Source: Planococcus sp. ISL-110
Lineage (GTDB): Bacteria; Bacillota; Bacilli; Bacillales_A; Planococcaceae
Direction: 5' to 3'
NCBI RefSeq assembly: GCF_018613575.1
Contig: NZ_JAGGPX010000015.1
Location: 62,001 to 126,000 of the forward strand
Length of the DNA: 64,000 nt
The notes beneath the pieces are model-generated. The model had not been told where the DNA came from, made no database searches, and worked only from the letters and a program-made list of their open reading frames with translations. Each line of letters opens with the position of its first letter. Position 1 is the first letter of the stretch. Shown in pieces: positions 52,170 through 60,051 of the stretch. The position numbers were made by a program, and so were the translations under genes.

Positions 52170-53393
52170 TTATGCAGTTTTTCTTTTCTTTTCGTTTTTA
52201 TCAATCACTGTGGTCCCGACCAGGTCGCCGGTAACATTCAGTGCGGTACAGCCCATACCGACCAATGCATCAATGGAAACCAGCAATGCGACGGCTTCCA
52301 TCGGCAAGCCAAGTTGGACAAATACAGTGGCAATCATGACAATTCCGGCACCCGGAACGCCAGCAGTTCCGATGGATGCCAAAGTTCCGACCAGCACCAC
52401 CATCAGCATTTCGGAAAGACTTAAAGGATTGCCTACAAGGTTTGCTGCGAAAACGGCTGAAACAGCAATGCGGATGGCAGCCCCGTCCATATTGATGGTC
52501 GCACCGAGCGGCAGGCTGAATCCGTATAGGCTTTTCGAAAGCCCCAGATTCTTAGCGGCATCCAAAGTCAGTGGCAAAGTTCCTGAACTGCTCTGGGTGA
52601 CAAATGCAGTCAACATAGGTGTACGCGCTTGCTTGAAAAATTGTCCGGGCTTTACTTTGAAAAGCAGCAAAATCAATGTGTAAAGCGCAACCTGGACAAT
52701 CAGGGCCACGTATAATACCAGCACCATTTCACCGAGTGACAAAAGTGTATCGAAGCCCTGGCTCCCGACAGTTTCGGCCATGATGGCAAAAATCCCGATT
52801 GGCACATATTGCAGAACGGCTTTCAGTACAACCAGAGTCACTTCGTTCAGCGCATTTACAGTTTTATATAGATGGTCGCCCAAGCTTTCCAATTCACTGG
52901 AATGGCGCATATAGGACAGCGCGATGCCAAAAGCAAGGGCGGTGAAGATGATGCCGAGCAGATTAAGCTCGGTAAAAGCAGTGAAAATATTGGAAGGAAC
53001 GATGTTCAGCAGGACGCTGATTACCCCGGGATTATCCGGAACGTCGAAGGTTTCATTGCCCTGTAGCTGCATGCCGGTTCCTGGCTGAAAAAAACTGGCT
53101 ACGGCCAAACCGACAACAATGGCAAATGCAGAACTGAGGGCGTAGTAGATGAAAACCTTGCCACCCATTCTGCCGAGATCCCCGATGGAAGATTGGTTAA
53201 TGCCGACCATCATGGTAAAAAGTATCAGCGGGATGATCAGAAAGGTCAACAAGTTCAGCAGCAAGTCGCCCAGCGGAGCCAGAACAGCTGCCTGCTCTCC
53301 GAAAACTAACCCAACAGCAACGCCAAGTATAAGTGCAATGGTAATTTTAAAAATCAATGAAGCATTCAAGTATCGTCTCCATAAGGCTTTCAT
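52170..53393 (-). CDS. Dicarboxylate/amino acid:cation symporter (DAACS family)
   Basis: Glutamate-transporter-fold symporter, 407 residues from ATG 53393 (AAGGAGAG upstream). Conserved pieces: hairpin 1 TQSSSGTLPLTLDAAKNLGLS, the TM7 motif GATINMDGAAI (NMDG), hairpin 2 VGTLASIGTAGVPGAGIVMIA, and TM8 DALVGMGCTALNVTGDLVG. The last has the Asp and Asn that bind substrate and cation. Probably imports glutamate/aspartate or C4-dicarboxylates with Na+ or H+. Transcribed alone. Confidence 0.9.
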   Translation of the reverse strand: MKALWRRYLNASLIFKITIALILGVAVGLVFGEQAAVLAPLGDLLLNLLTFLIIPLILFTMMVGINQSSIGDLGRMGGKVFIYYALSSAFAIVVGLAVASFFQPGTGMQLQGNETFDVPDNPGVISVLLNIVPSNIFTAFTELNLLGIIFTALAFGIALSYMRHSSELESLGDHLYKTVNALNEVTLVVLKAVLQYVPIGIFAIMAETVGSQGFDTLLSLGEMVLVLYVALIVQVALYTLILLLFKVKPGQFFKQARTPMLTAFVTQSSSGTLPLTLDAAKNLGLSKSLYGFSLPLGATINMDGAAIRIAVSAVFAANLVGNPLSLSEMLMVVLVGTLASIGTAGVPGAGIVMIATVFVQLGLPMEAVALLVSIDALVGMGCTALNVTGDLVGTTVIDKNEKKRKTA

Positions 53394-53555
53394 AGTCACT
53401 CTCCTTTTCTGAAAAAAGTAATCCTGATAAATTCTATCGGAATTAACATTACTAACTTATAACAGACAGTGCAGAGCTGTCAAAATGTCTGCTTGGACTG
53501 TGAGAAGGCAGGAAAAGAATTGCCTTTTCAAGGATTGACTGGTTGGCAGCAATAA

Positions 53556-53600
53556 AATAACCCCCATGCAGCATTGAAAGTTGCTGTGTGGGGGTTATTT
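53556..53600. terminator. Terminator
   Basis: ATAACCCCCATGCAGC / GTTGCTGTGTGGGGGTTAT, immediately after the GGDEF remnant on the minus strand. Confidence 0.85.
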
Positions 53601-53790
53601 ATATCGCTTCTTTACTGAATTGAAAATGGCCTTTGCCATCGGCTTTGACCTCGTACATGGCTTTGTCGGCTTTTTTCATTAAATCCATAGGGTTTTCGGC
53701 GTCCAGTGGATAGACGGCTATGCCAATGCTCGGCGGGCTGAAGATTTCAACGCCATTAATGCAAGGAACGAGTTTTTCTGTGTCTATAAA
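53599..53790 (-). pseudogene. C-terminal remnant of a GGDEF (diguanylate cyclase) domain
   Basis: Minus-strand open frame without a start, reading PPSIGIAVYPLDAENPMDLM, KKADKAMYEVKADGKGHFQF and a stop at 53599. This is the end of a GGDEF domain (SIGIAxYP, ADxAMYxAK, GxNxxxF). The GGDEF signature itself and all upstream parts are missing. The remnant begins where the RpiR gene ends, so the original gene was replaced or deleted at that junction. A complete terminator remains behind it. Confidence 0.8.
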
Positions 53791-54635
53791 CGTCTATGAG
53801 CCATCGCTTCGCGCAGGTTCTGAAGGGCTTTTTTGCCTTCATCGCCGCGGGCGATCATCAAGTTGGTGTAAAGCGCATCGATCAAACTCAATTGGGCGAT
53901 GCGGGATGACAAGGCCTCGGAGCGGAAATCGGTTTCTTCTGAAAGCGTGTAAAGAGCGATATCCGCTTCTTTGGATAAAGGTGATTTGGCGAAGTTGGTG
54001 ACACAGATGATGGTAACGCTTTTTTCTTTTAAGACCCTTAGGACGTCCAAAACGTCAGTGGTCGAGCCAGAATGGGAAATGACAATCGCTACATCGTCCG
54101 ATTGAAGCTGGGATGCAGCCATCAGCTGCATGTGGGAATCCAGATTCATGGAGACTTGGAGACCCAGGCGGACAAATTTATGGTAACCGTCCATGGCTAC
54201 CATAGCGGAACCGCCGTTTCCATAGAAGTCGATTTTCCGGGCTTTCATCAATTTTTCAGTCGCCTGCTCCATCGCTTCCGAATCGACAATTTGCAGGGTG
54301 TCTTCCAAGGTCTTGATATTGGAGCGGAAGACTTTTTCGGTGACAGCGCTGATGCTATCGCCTTCTTCAATTTTTTCATGAATGTCTTTTAACGGTGCTA
54401 CTACTTCTGCAGCAAGCGATATTTTAAAGGCCTGGAATCCCTTAAAGCCGATTCGTTGGCAAAAGCGGAAAATGGTCGATTCAGCCAGCCCCAGTTCGTC
54501 GGCAATCTGGTTGATGGTCAAGTGGATGATATTCTTTGGGTCATTCAATACATAATCGGCAATCTTTTTTTCTTTTTCACTGAAATGGCGGTAACTACCG
54601 CGTATGGCAGCCAGCGCAAATTGCTGTTCTTTCAT
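53784..54635 (-). CDS. RpiR/MurR-family transcriptional regulator
   Basis: Sugar-phosphate-responsive regulator, 283 residues from ATG 54635 (GAGGCG upstream). N-terminal HTH_6 domain: HFSEKEKKIADYVL and ADELGLAESTIFRFCQRIGFKGFQAFK (recognition helix about 50-65). C-terminal SIS sugar-isomerase-like domain (about 120-260): IDFYGNGGSAMVAMDGYHKF, DVAIVISHSGSTTDVL and VTIICVTNF. Divergent from gnd-gntK with a 128-base shared region, so it probably senses gluconate-6-phosphate or a related sugar phosphate and controls that operon, in place of the GntR regulator of B. subtilis (inference). Confidence 0.89.
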   Translation of the reverse strand: MKEQQFALAAIRGSYRHFSEKEKKIADYVLNDPKNIIHLTINQIADELGLAESTIFRFCQRIGFKGFQAFKISLAAEVVAPLKDIHEKIEEGDSISAVTEKVFRSNIKTLEDTLQIVDSEAMEQATEKLMKARKIDFYGNGGSAMVAMDGYHKFVRLGLQVSMNLDSHMQLMAASQLQSDDVAIVISHSGSTTDVLDVLRVLKEKSVTIICVTNFAKSPLSKEADIALYTLSEETDFRSEALSSRIAQLSLIDALYTNLMIARGDEGKKALQNLREAMAHRRL

Positions 54636-54763
54636 GATCCGCGCCTCGTTTCTATAAAAGTATTTTCGTCTATTATACAATAACATGTTGCGAATGGAAA
54701 AATATTTGATACAATTAATTCATTAAAGAAAAAAATTCTTTTATTATAGAGGAGGATTCCACA

Positions 54764-55648
54764 ATGGAAATCGGGATTATTGGTTTAGGGAAAATGGGAT
54801 TGAACTTGGCGCTTAACTTGGTGGACCACAGCCATAAAGTTGTCGGATATGACAGCCACGCGGCAATTGAAGAAAGTGGTTTCAGCCAAGTTTCTTCTAT
54901 TGAAGAAATGGTGAAAGAGCTAAAGGCACCTCGTACGCTTTGGTTGATGGTACCGGCGGGTGAAATTACCGAATCGGTCATCGCCCAATTAACGCCTTTG
55001 CTCCAAGAGGGAGACTCCATTATTGATGGCGGAAACTCGAACTACAAGGATACGGTACGTCGTGCAGCAACCTTGAAAGAGCAGGGCATTTACTTTTTTG
55101 ATTGCGGGACGAGCGGCGGAACAGAAGGGGCACGCCACGGAATTTGTGCAATGATCGGCGGCGATGCAGAAAAGTTCAAAACCATTGAACCGTTATTGCA
55201 GGACATTTCCGTACCAGACGGCTATTTGTACACAGGAGAAGCGGGAAGTGGACATTTCCTGAAAATGATCCATAACGGAATTGAATACGGCATGATGCAG
55301 TCTATCGCGGAAGGGTTCGACATCCTGAACAAAAGCCCATTTGATTTTGACTACGAAAAAGTGGCTGGCGTTTGGAATAATGGATCCATCATCAGCTCGT
55401 ACTTGATGGAAATGACGAAAAACGCATTTTCAAAAGACGCTAAACTCGACAGCATCAAAGGCGTCATGAATTCTTCAGGTGAAGGCAAATGGACCGTGGA
55501 AACGGCGCTTGATTTAAATGTTCCGGCACCGGTCATCACTTTGTCGCTCATGATGCGCTACCGTTCATTGGAAGACGATACCTTTGCAGGAAAAGTCGTG
55601 GCAGCACAGCGCAATGAATTCGGCGGGCATGCAGTAGAGAAGAAATAG
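54764..55648 (+). CDS. gnd: 6-phosphogluconate dehydrogenase, short YqeC-like form
   Basis: Oxidative decarboxylation of 6-phosphogluconate to ribulose-5-phosphate. It has 294 residues versus about 470 for the classical enzyme. Rossmann motif GLGKMGLNLALNL at 7-19, followed by VVGYDS: an acidic residue after the second strand suggests NAD+ rather than NADP+ (inference). Substrate and catalytic motifs: GGNSNYKDT, FDCGTSGGTEGARHG and KMIHNGIEYGMMQ with the catalytic lysine. AGAGGAGG precedes ATG 54764. Followed by a gntP remnant and gntK. Confidence 0.92.
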   Translation: MEIGIIGLGKMGLNLALNLVDHSHKVVGYDSHAAIEESGFSQVSSIEEMVKELKAPRTLWLMVPAGEITESVIAQLTPLLQEGDSIIDGGNSNYKDTVRRAATLKEQGIYFFDCGTSGGTEGARHGICAMIGGDAEKFKTIEPLLQDISVPDGYLYTGEAGSGHFLKMIHNGIEYGMMQSIAEGFDILNKSPFDFDYEKVAGVWNNGSIISSYLMEMTKNAFSKDAKLDSIKGVMNSSGEGKWTVETALDLNVPAPVITLSLMMRYRSLEDDTFAGKVVAAQRNEFGGHAVEKK

Positions 55649-55669
55649 GAGCAAGTGTTAAAGGATTAA

Positions 55670-55810
55670 ACAATAACAGGTGATCGTTCACACTGTTTTG
55701 TGTGGATATGCGCTGTCGCCATAGATAAATTGAAATCCTGGACGGTGATGGAAACCATTATCGGTCTCACCGGTTTCGTGGTAGTGTTGATCATAAGCAT
55801 TTGTATCTAA
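55670..55810 (+). pseudogene. C-terminal remnant of a gluconate permease (GntP family)
   Basis: Open frame between gnd and gntK without a start: GDRSHCFVWI then KLKSWTVMETIIGLTGFVVV and LIISICI before TAA at 55808. The LKSWTVMETIIG segment plus a terminal hydrophobic helix is like the last segment of GntP symporters, which end the same way. About 400 N-terminal residues are missing. Its place between gluconate genes agrees with a former gnd-gntP-gntK operon. Confidence 0.65.
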
Positions 55811-55820
55811 ATTAAACTTG

Positions 55821-55854
55821 AAGAGAAAAAGGGCATGCTTCCTTTTTCTCTTTC
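55821..55854 (+). terminator. Terminator between the gntP remnant and gntK
   Basis: AAGAGAAAAAGG / CCTTTTTCTCTT with an 8-base loop. It may reduce read-through from gnd into gntK. Confidence 0.75.
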
Positions 55855-55876
55855 TTGTATACAGAGGAGGGTTCCA

Positions 55877-57421
55877 ATGCCTGAACTGTCGTATTATCTT
55901 GGGGTGGATATCGGCACCACTTCAACCAAAGCCGTTTTGTTCGATAAATCCGGTAACGTAATAGCAGCCGCTACCGTTTTTTACGCACTGGAAACGCCGA
56001 GTCCGCTCATAGCGGAACAGGACCCGGAAGAAATCTTCCGTGCAGTATTAACCTCTGTGCGAAAAACAATCCGCAAAAGCGATATTGATCTGCAGCAGCT
56101 GAAACTGGTGTCCTTCAGTTCGGCGATGCATAGCCTCATCGCGGTAGATGCCTCAGGAAACCTGCTGACGCAAAGCATCACCTGGGCCGATACAAGAAGT
56201 TCGAAGCACGCCAAGCACATAAAAGAACAGCTGAATGGCCATGAAATTTACTTGCGCACCGGCACGCCAATCCATGCCATGTCGCCTTTGGCAAAATTGG
56301 TATGGCTGAAAGATGACATGCCGGAAGTCTGCGAACAGGCAGCGAAGTTTATCGGCATCAAGGAGTATGTCTTCCATGAATTGTTCGGGGAATATGTGGT
56401 CGACCATTCAATCGCTTCTGCTACAGGGCTCTTCAACCTGCGGAATTTGGATTGGGACGAAGAGGCGTTGGCAGTGGCGGGCATTACGCCTGAATACCTG
56501 TCACGGCCGGTTCCGACAACGCATGGGATGACAGGGCTCGTTCCGGAACATGCCCTGTTCATGGGCATTCCGGAAGACGTCCCCTTTATCATTGGCGCAA
56601 GCGATGGTGTCTTAGCCAATCTTGGCGTTGACGCCATCGAACCGGGCGTTTTGGCAGTAACAATCGGCTCGAGCGGCGCTATCCGCACCGTTACCGCAGA
56701 ACCGAAAACAGATCCGAAAGGACGGACTTTCTGCTATGCATTGACTGAAAACCATTGGGTGGTCGGTGGACCCGTCAACAATGGCGGCATCGTCCTGCGC
56801 TGGCTGCGGGATGAGTTTGCTTCATCAGAAGTGGAAACAGCGAAACGCCTCGGCATCGATCCGTACGAAGTGCTGACAAAAATCGCTGAAACGGTCAATC
56901 CTGGCGCAGACGGGCTGCTGTTCCATCCGTATTTGACGGGGGAGCGTGCGCCGCTTTGGGATGCCAATGCTCGTGGCTCGTTTTTCGGACTGAGCATCCA
57001 TCATAAAAAGCAGCATATGATCCGCTCAGTTATTGAAGGCATCGTCTTCAATTTGTATACCGTATTGCTTGCGGTCGAGGAATTGACCGGTGAACCGACA
57101 CGTATCCAGGCATCGGGTGGCTTTGCCCGTTCGGAAATGTGGCGCCAACTGTTGGCGGACGTTTTCGGCAAGCCGGTGATCATTCCGGAAAGCTTTGAAA
57201 GCTCCTGCCTCGGCGCTGTCGTTCTCGGTATGTACGCCACAGGAGAAATCGAGGATTTCAGCATCGTCTCTGAAATGATTGGCCAGACACATACGCATGA
57301 GCCGGACGAAGCAGCAGCTGGTGTATACCGAGAGCTGATGCCGATTTACATTCGCTTATCGCGTCTGCTGACAGAAGAATACGAAAATATTTCAGACTTC
57401 CAACGGAAGCATTTGGAGTAA
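55877..57421 (+). CDS. gntK: Gluconate kinase (FGGY family)
   Basis: Phosphorylates D-gluconate to 6-phosphogluconate, the substrate of the upstream gene. It has 514 residues from ATG 55877 (AGGAGGG 6 bases upstream). FGGY kinase pattern: LGVDIGTTSTKAVLF (phosphate-1 motif), AMHSLIAVD, the substrate loop WADTRSSKHAK, GASDGVLANLGV, VTIGSSGAIR (phosphate-2) and ASGGFARSEMWRQLLADVF (adenosine motif). GntK is favoured over xylulose or glycerol kinase by the gnd/gntP context and by its closeness to Bacillus GntK. Confidence 0.9.
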   Translation: MPELSYYLGVDIGTTSTKAVLFDKSGNVIAAATVFYALETPSPLIAEQDPEEIFRAVLTSVRKTIRKSDIDLQQLKLVSFSSAMHSLIAVDASGNLLTQSITWADTRSSKHAKHIKEQLNGHEIYLRTGTPIHAMSPLAKLVWLKDDMPEVCEQAAKFIGIKEYVFHELFGEYVVDHSIASATGLFNLRNLDWDEEALAVAGITPEYLSRPVPTTHGMTGLVPEHALFMGIPEDVPFIIGASDGVLANLGVDAIEPGVLAVTIGSSGAIRTVTAEPKTDPKGRTFCYALTENHWVVGGPVNNGGIVLRWLRDEFASSEVETAKRLGIDPYEVLTKIAETVNPGADGLLFHPYLTGERAPLWDANARGSFFGLSIHHKKQHMIRSVIEGIVFNLYTVLLAVEELTGEPTRIQASGGFARSEMWRQLLADVFGKPVIIPESFESSCLGAVVLGMYATGEIEDFSIVSEMIGQTHTHEPDEAAAGVYRELMPIYIRLSRLLTEEYENISDFQRKHLE

Positions 57422-57427
57422 TACGCG

Positions 57428-57463
57428 ACACCCGGGACCAGAAAGCTGGTTCCGGGTGTTTTT
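57428..57463 (+). terminator. Terminator after gntK
   Basis: ACACCCGGGACCA / TGGTTCCGGGTGT with T5. Confidence 0.88.
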
Positions 57464-57537
57464 AGGTTGGTCGACTGGAAATATTTTCTTTATTTATTCC
57501 AATGAAATCTGTTGGTTGTTTCGCGCTGGTTTTATGG

Positions 57538-57637
57538 TCGCTCAGCAAAATTTGCAGTCGTTCAACAAGAAATACAGTCGCTCAGGAGAATTTGCGGTCG
57601 CTCAGAAAAAAATACGGTCGTTCAGCCGAATTTACAA
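57538..57637. repeat. Five tandem 20-base repeats
   Basis: Units starting TCGCTCAG or TCGTTCA begin at 57538, 57558, 57578, 57598 and 57618, exactly 20 bases apart. The second half of the unit alternates between ATTTGC-like and AATAC-like endings, giving a 40-base higher-order period. No open reading frame explains it; it fills the gap between gntK and the FAD dehydrogenase gene. Confidence 0.85.
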
Positions 57638-57791
57638 CTAGAATAAATCAAACAATCAGAAAACGGCTAAAAATATCTATAATTTTCCAAACCCACATGA
57701 TACGATAAAGATAAACTTCACTCCGTGGGGACACAACCCCGCGGAGAAAAAACAGTACCTGAATCATTCAACATCAAGGGGGGATGTAGGG

Positions 57792-58985
57792 ATGGAATTT
57801 GATGCGATTATTGTGGGGGCAGGCCTTGCGGGGCTGGTGGCGGCAGCGGAAATCGCTGACGCGGGCAAAAAAGTAATGCTGCTTGACCAGGAGCCGGAAG
57901 CTTCCTTTGGCGGTCTGTTTTTGATCGATTCGCCTGAACAGCGGCGTATGGGCATCAATGATTCACAAGAATTGGCGTGGCAGGACTGGCTTGGGGCAGC
58001 CGGTTTTGACAGGGAGCAAGACGAGGATCATTGGGGAAAGAGATGGGCAGAAGCCTACGTGGATTTTGCGGCGAATGAAAAACGGACATGGCTTGCCGGC
58101 ATGGGCGTCAAATTTTTTCCGGTCGTTGGCTGGGCAGAAAGAGGCGGCTATTTGGCGGAAGGCCATGGCAACTCGGTGCCACGCTTTCATATCGTCTGGG
58201 GAACCGGGCCCGGCATCGTAGCGCCGTTCGAGAGGCGAGTGCGTGAACATATGAAAAAAGGCCTGATCGAGTTTCGGTCCAGGCGTCAAGTGGACGAGCT
58301 GCTGACTGAAGATGGAGTGGTGATGGGTGTATCCGGTTCGATCCTCGAGCCGAGTGATGCAGAGCGTGGAGAGGCGAGTTCAAGGCAAGGAGTAGATGAT
58401 TTCTGCTATAGAGCACCAGCTGTCGTTGTGACGAGCGGCGGCATCGGAGGCAATCATGAGTTGATCAGAAGAAATTGGCCAAGCCGTTTGGGAAAAGCTC
58501 CGGAAACCATGCTGTCGGGTGTGCCTGAGCATGTCGACGGAAGAATGCTCGCCATCACGGAAAAAGCAGGAGGGCGCATCGTCAACCGCGACCGGATGTG
58601 GCATTATACCGAAGGCATTAAAAACTGGAATCCGGTCTGGAGCAAACATGGCGCCCGAAATTATCGGGGAGACCGGCTGATCCGGGTGGCTGCGCTGCAT
58701 AAGTTGCTGGACCGGAAAAAAGGGCCGCTCATTGCGGTTCGCCTGAATATCGTCAGCCGTAAAACCTTGGGCGGATTGCAGACGGACTTGTCCTCCAGAG
58801 TGCTGGATGACAACGGCCAATCGGTGCCTGGATTGTATGCTGCGGGAGAAGTGGCAGACTTCGGTGGCGGCGGTGTCCACGGCTACCGGTCGCTTGAAGA
58901 AACTTTTCTTGGCGGATGCCTGTTTTCGGGAAGAACAGCAGGAAGGGCAGTCGCAGGCGAAGGGGGTTGTGGGAGTGGTTTTTGA
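57792..58985 (+). CDS. FAD-binding dehydrogenase with an apparent in-frame internal deletion
   Basis: KsdD/fumarate-reductase-like flavoprotein. N-terminal FAD motif IIVGAGLAGLVAAAEIADAG and LLDQEP; C-terminal PGLYAAGEVADFGGGGVHGYR and LGGCLFSGRTAGRAVA. It has 397 residues, while homologues with these ends are about 550 (from memory). After WHYTEGIKNWNPVWSKHGAR (about residues 273-292) the sequence jumps to NYRGDRLIRVAALHKLL, losing about 150 residues that normally continue the substrate domain. The reading frame stays open, so a short protein may be made, but activity is doubtful. The 3' end overlaps the DUF4181 gene by 11 bases. Confidence 0.72.
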   Translation: MEFDAIIVGAGLAGLVAAAEIADAGKKVMLLDQEPEASFGGLFLIDSPEQRRMGINDSQELAWQDWLGAAGFDREQDEDHWGKRWAEAYVDFAANEKRTWLAGMGVKFFPVVGWAERGGYLAEGHGNSVPRFHIVWGTGPGIVAPFERRVREHMKKGLIEFRSRRQVDELLTEDGVVMGVSGSILEPSDAERGEASSRQGVDDFCYRAPAVVVTSGGIGGNHELIRRNWPSRLGKAPETMLSGVPEHVDGRMLAITEKAGGRIVNRDRMWHYTEGIKNWNPVWSKHGARNYRGDRLIRVAALHKLLDRKKGPLIAVRLNIVSRKTLGGLQTDLSSRVLDDNGQSVPGLYAAGEVADFGGGGVHGYRSLEETFLGGCLFSGRTAGRAVAGEGGCGSGF

Positions 58986-59406
58986 AGATGTAGGATGGCG
59001 GGTCGTACTTTTTTTGTTCGGAACCTTGTCCAGTATTTTTTTGGTGAATTTGTCCCTAAGAAAAATTCTCGGTGTGCAGAGAAGAAAATTTTTTTCAACT
59101 GAACATGTAAATGATCTTCATAAAAAATGGGACAGGATATTGAATGTGGGAGCGGGTATTGTTGTCTTTATCATGTCTTTTGCACTTATTGAATACGGTC
59201 CAGTAATCAGTATGTACATATTGATCATCACTGCTGTTATCGGGACCCTGCAGATCTTGATTCGCGCAGGATTTGAGAAAAATCACGCGGAAAACCCAAA
59301 CGACTATATGTACACGCTGCTGGAAGCATTGGCGGGTACCGTCATTCTGATCACTTTTGGCGTGAGTTTATTTCGGGACTTTGTCTCGGTTATATTTAAT
59401 ATCTAA
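58975..59406 (+). CDS. DUF4181-family membrane protein
   Basis: 143 residues from GTG 58975 (AAGGGGG 8 bases before; a GTG two codons earlier is possible). Hydrophobic segments at about 8-28, 57-75, 79-98 and 118-138 suggest four spans. The basic stretch LRKILGVQRRKFFSTEHVND before the second span resembles the conserved part of DUF4181, a Bacillales family of unknown function. It overlaps the damaged FAD dehydrogenase gene. A second DUF4181-like gene lies at 61728, on the other side of the acetyltransferase cluster. Confidence 0.65.
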   Translation: MVFEDVGWRVVLFLFGTLSSIFLVNLSLRKILGVQRRKFFSTEHVNDLHKKWDRILNVGAGIVVFIMSFALIEYGPVISMYILIITAVIGTLQILIRAGFEKNHAENPNDYMYTLLEALAGTVILITFGVSLFRDFVSVIFNI

Positions 59407-59424
59407 AATAAAGAAGGGAAAAAG

Positions 59425-59991
59425 ATGGGAGATGCCATCGCAGCACTTGCTATAGTTATCCCTATTTTCATTGCGGCCATGGCATTGAGGTGGGTTAGGA
59501 TTATCCGCCTTAATTCGGAAAAGCAGATTCAGCAAAACGAAGAAATAATCACATTGCTGAACGAAAGCAGGAAGAGAGGAGAGCCAGTGAATCCACAAGA
59601 AGATATTTTAATCCGGCCTTACCAGGAAGATGATTTCCCGGCCATCCATGAATTGAACAAACAGGAGCAATGGAACAACCTTGTCACGAAGGAACAAGAT
59701 TTAAAACAGGCCTGGACCAACTCTACTTTGGCAGTCGTTGCTGAAATTGACGGGCAATTGATCGGGTATTTGCGTGGACTGACAGACGGATTTATTTCGC
59801 TCTATATCTGCGAATTGCTGGTAAGGCAAAATTACCGGAAATCAGGAATCGGCAAAAAACTGCTGCAGTTTGTTCATAGCCAGTATCCGAAAACACGCAT
59901 GGAGTTGCTGGCCAGCAGCACCTCCCGCAGCTTCTACGAAGCACAGGGCTACCGGCCTTTTTATGGCTTCCGCAAAACCATGGGAGAGTAA
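59425..59991 (+). CDS. GNAT acetyltransferase with N-terminal membrane segment (possible fusion or internal start)
   Basis: 188 residues. Residues 1-50 are a membrane helix plus basic and coiled stretch (IAALAIVIPIFIAAMALRW, then RIIRLNSEKQIQQNEEIITL), like a stand-alone small membrane protein. Residues 60-188 are a GNAT domain: ILIRPYQEDDFPAI, ELLVRQNYRKSGIGKKLL (acetyl-CoA loop Q/RxxGxG/A form RKSGIG) and SRSFYEAQGYRP. An internal GTG at 59587 with AGAGGAG 5 bases upstream would start the GNAT domain alone at codon 55. Either the two proteins fused by losing a stop codon, or both forms are made. Substrate unknown. Confidence 0.75.
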   Translation: MGDAIAALAIVIPIFIAAMALRWVRIIRLNSEKQIQQNEEIITLLNESRKRGEPVNPQEDILIRPYQEDDFPAIHELNKQEQWNNLVTKEQDLKQAWTNSTLAVVAEIDGQLIGYLRGLTDGFISLYICELLVRQNYRKSGIGKKLLQFVHSQYPKTRMELLASSTSRSFYEAQGYRPFYGFRKTMGE

Positions 59992-60009
59992 ACAGGTGTA
60001 CTGGCAGCT

Positions 60010-60025
60010 TGTTTCACGTGGAACG
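60010..60025. promoter_or_regulatory. Candidate parS site (Spo0J/ParB binding)
   Basis: TGTTTCACGTGGAACG matches the natural parS variant TGTTTCACGTGGAACA at 15 of 16 positions and the symmetrical consensus TGTTTCACGTGAAACA at 14. It lies in a short gap between two acetyltransferase genes and is part of no hairpin-T-run terminator. Confidence 0.6.
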
Positions 60026-60051
60026 TTCTAAACTAAAGGAGTGATGTCTAA

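Noticed and set aside
57538-57637. CRISPR array.
   Set aside because: Direct 20-base tandem units without unique spacers, and no cas genes nearby.
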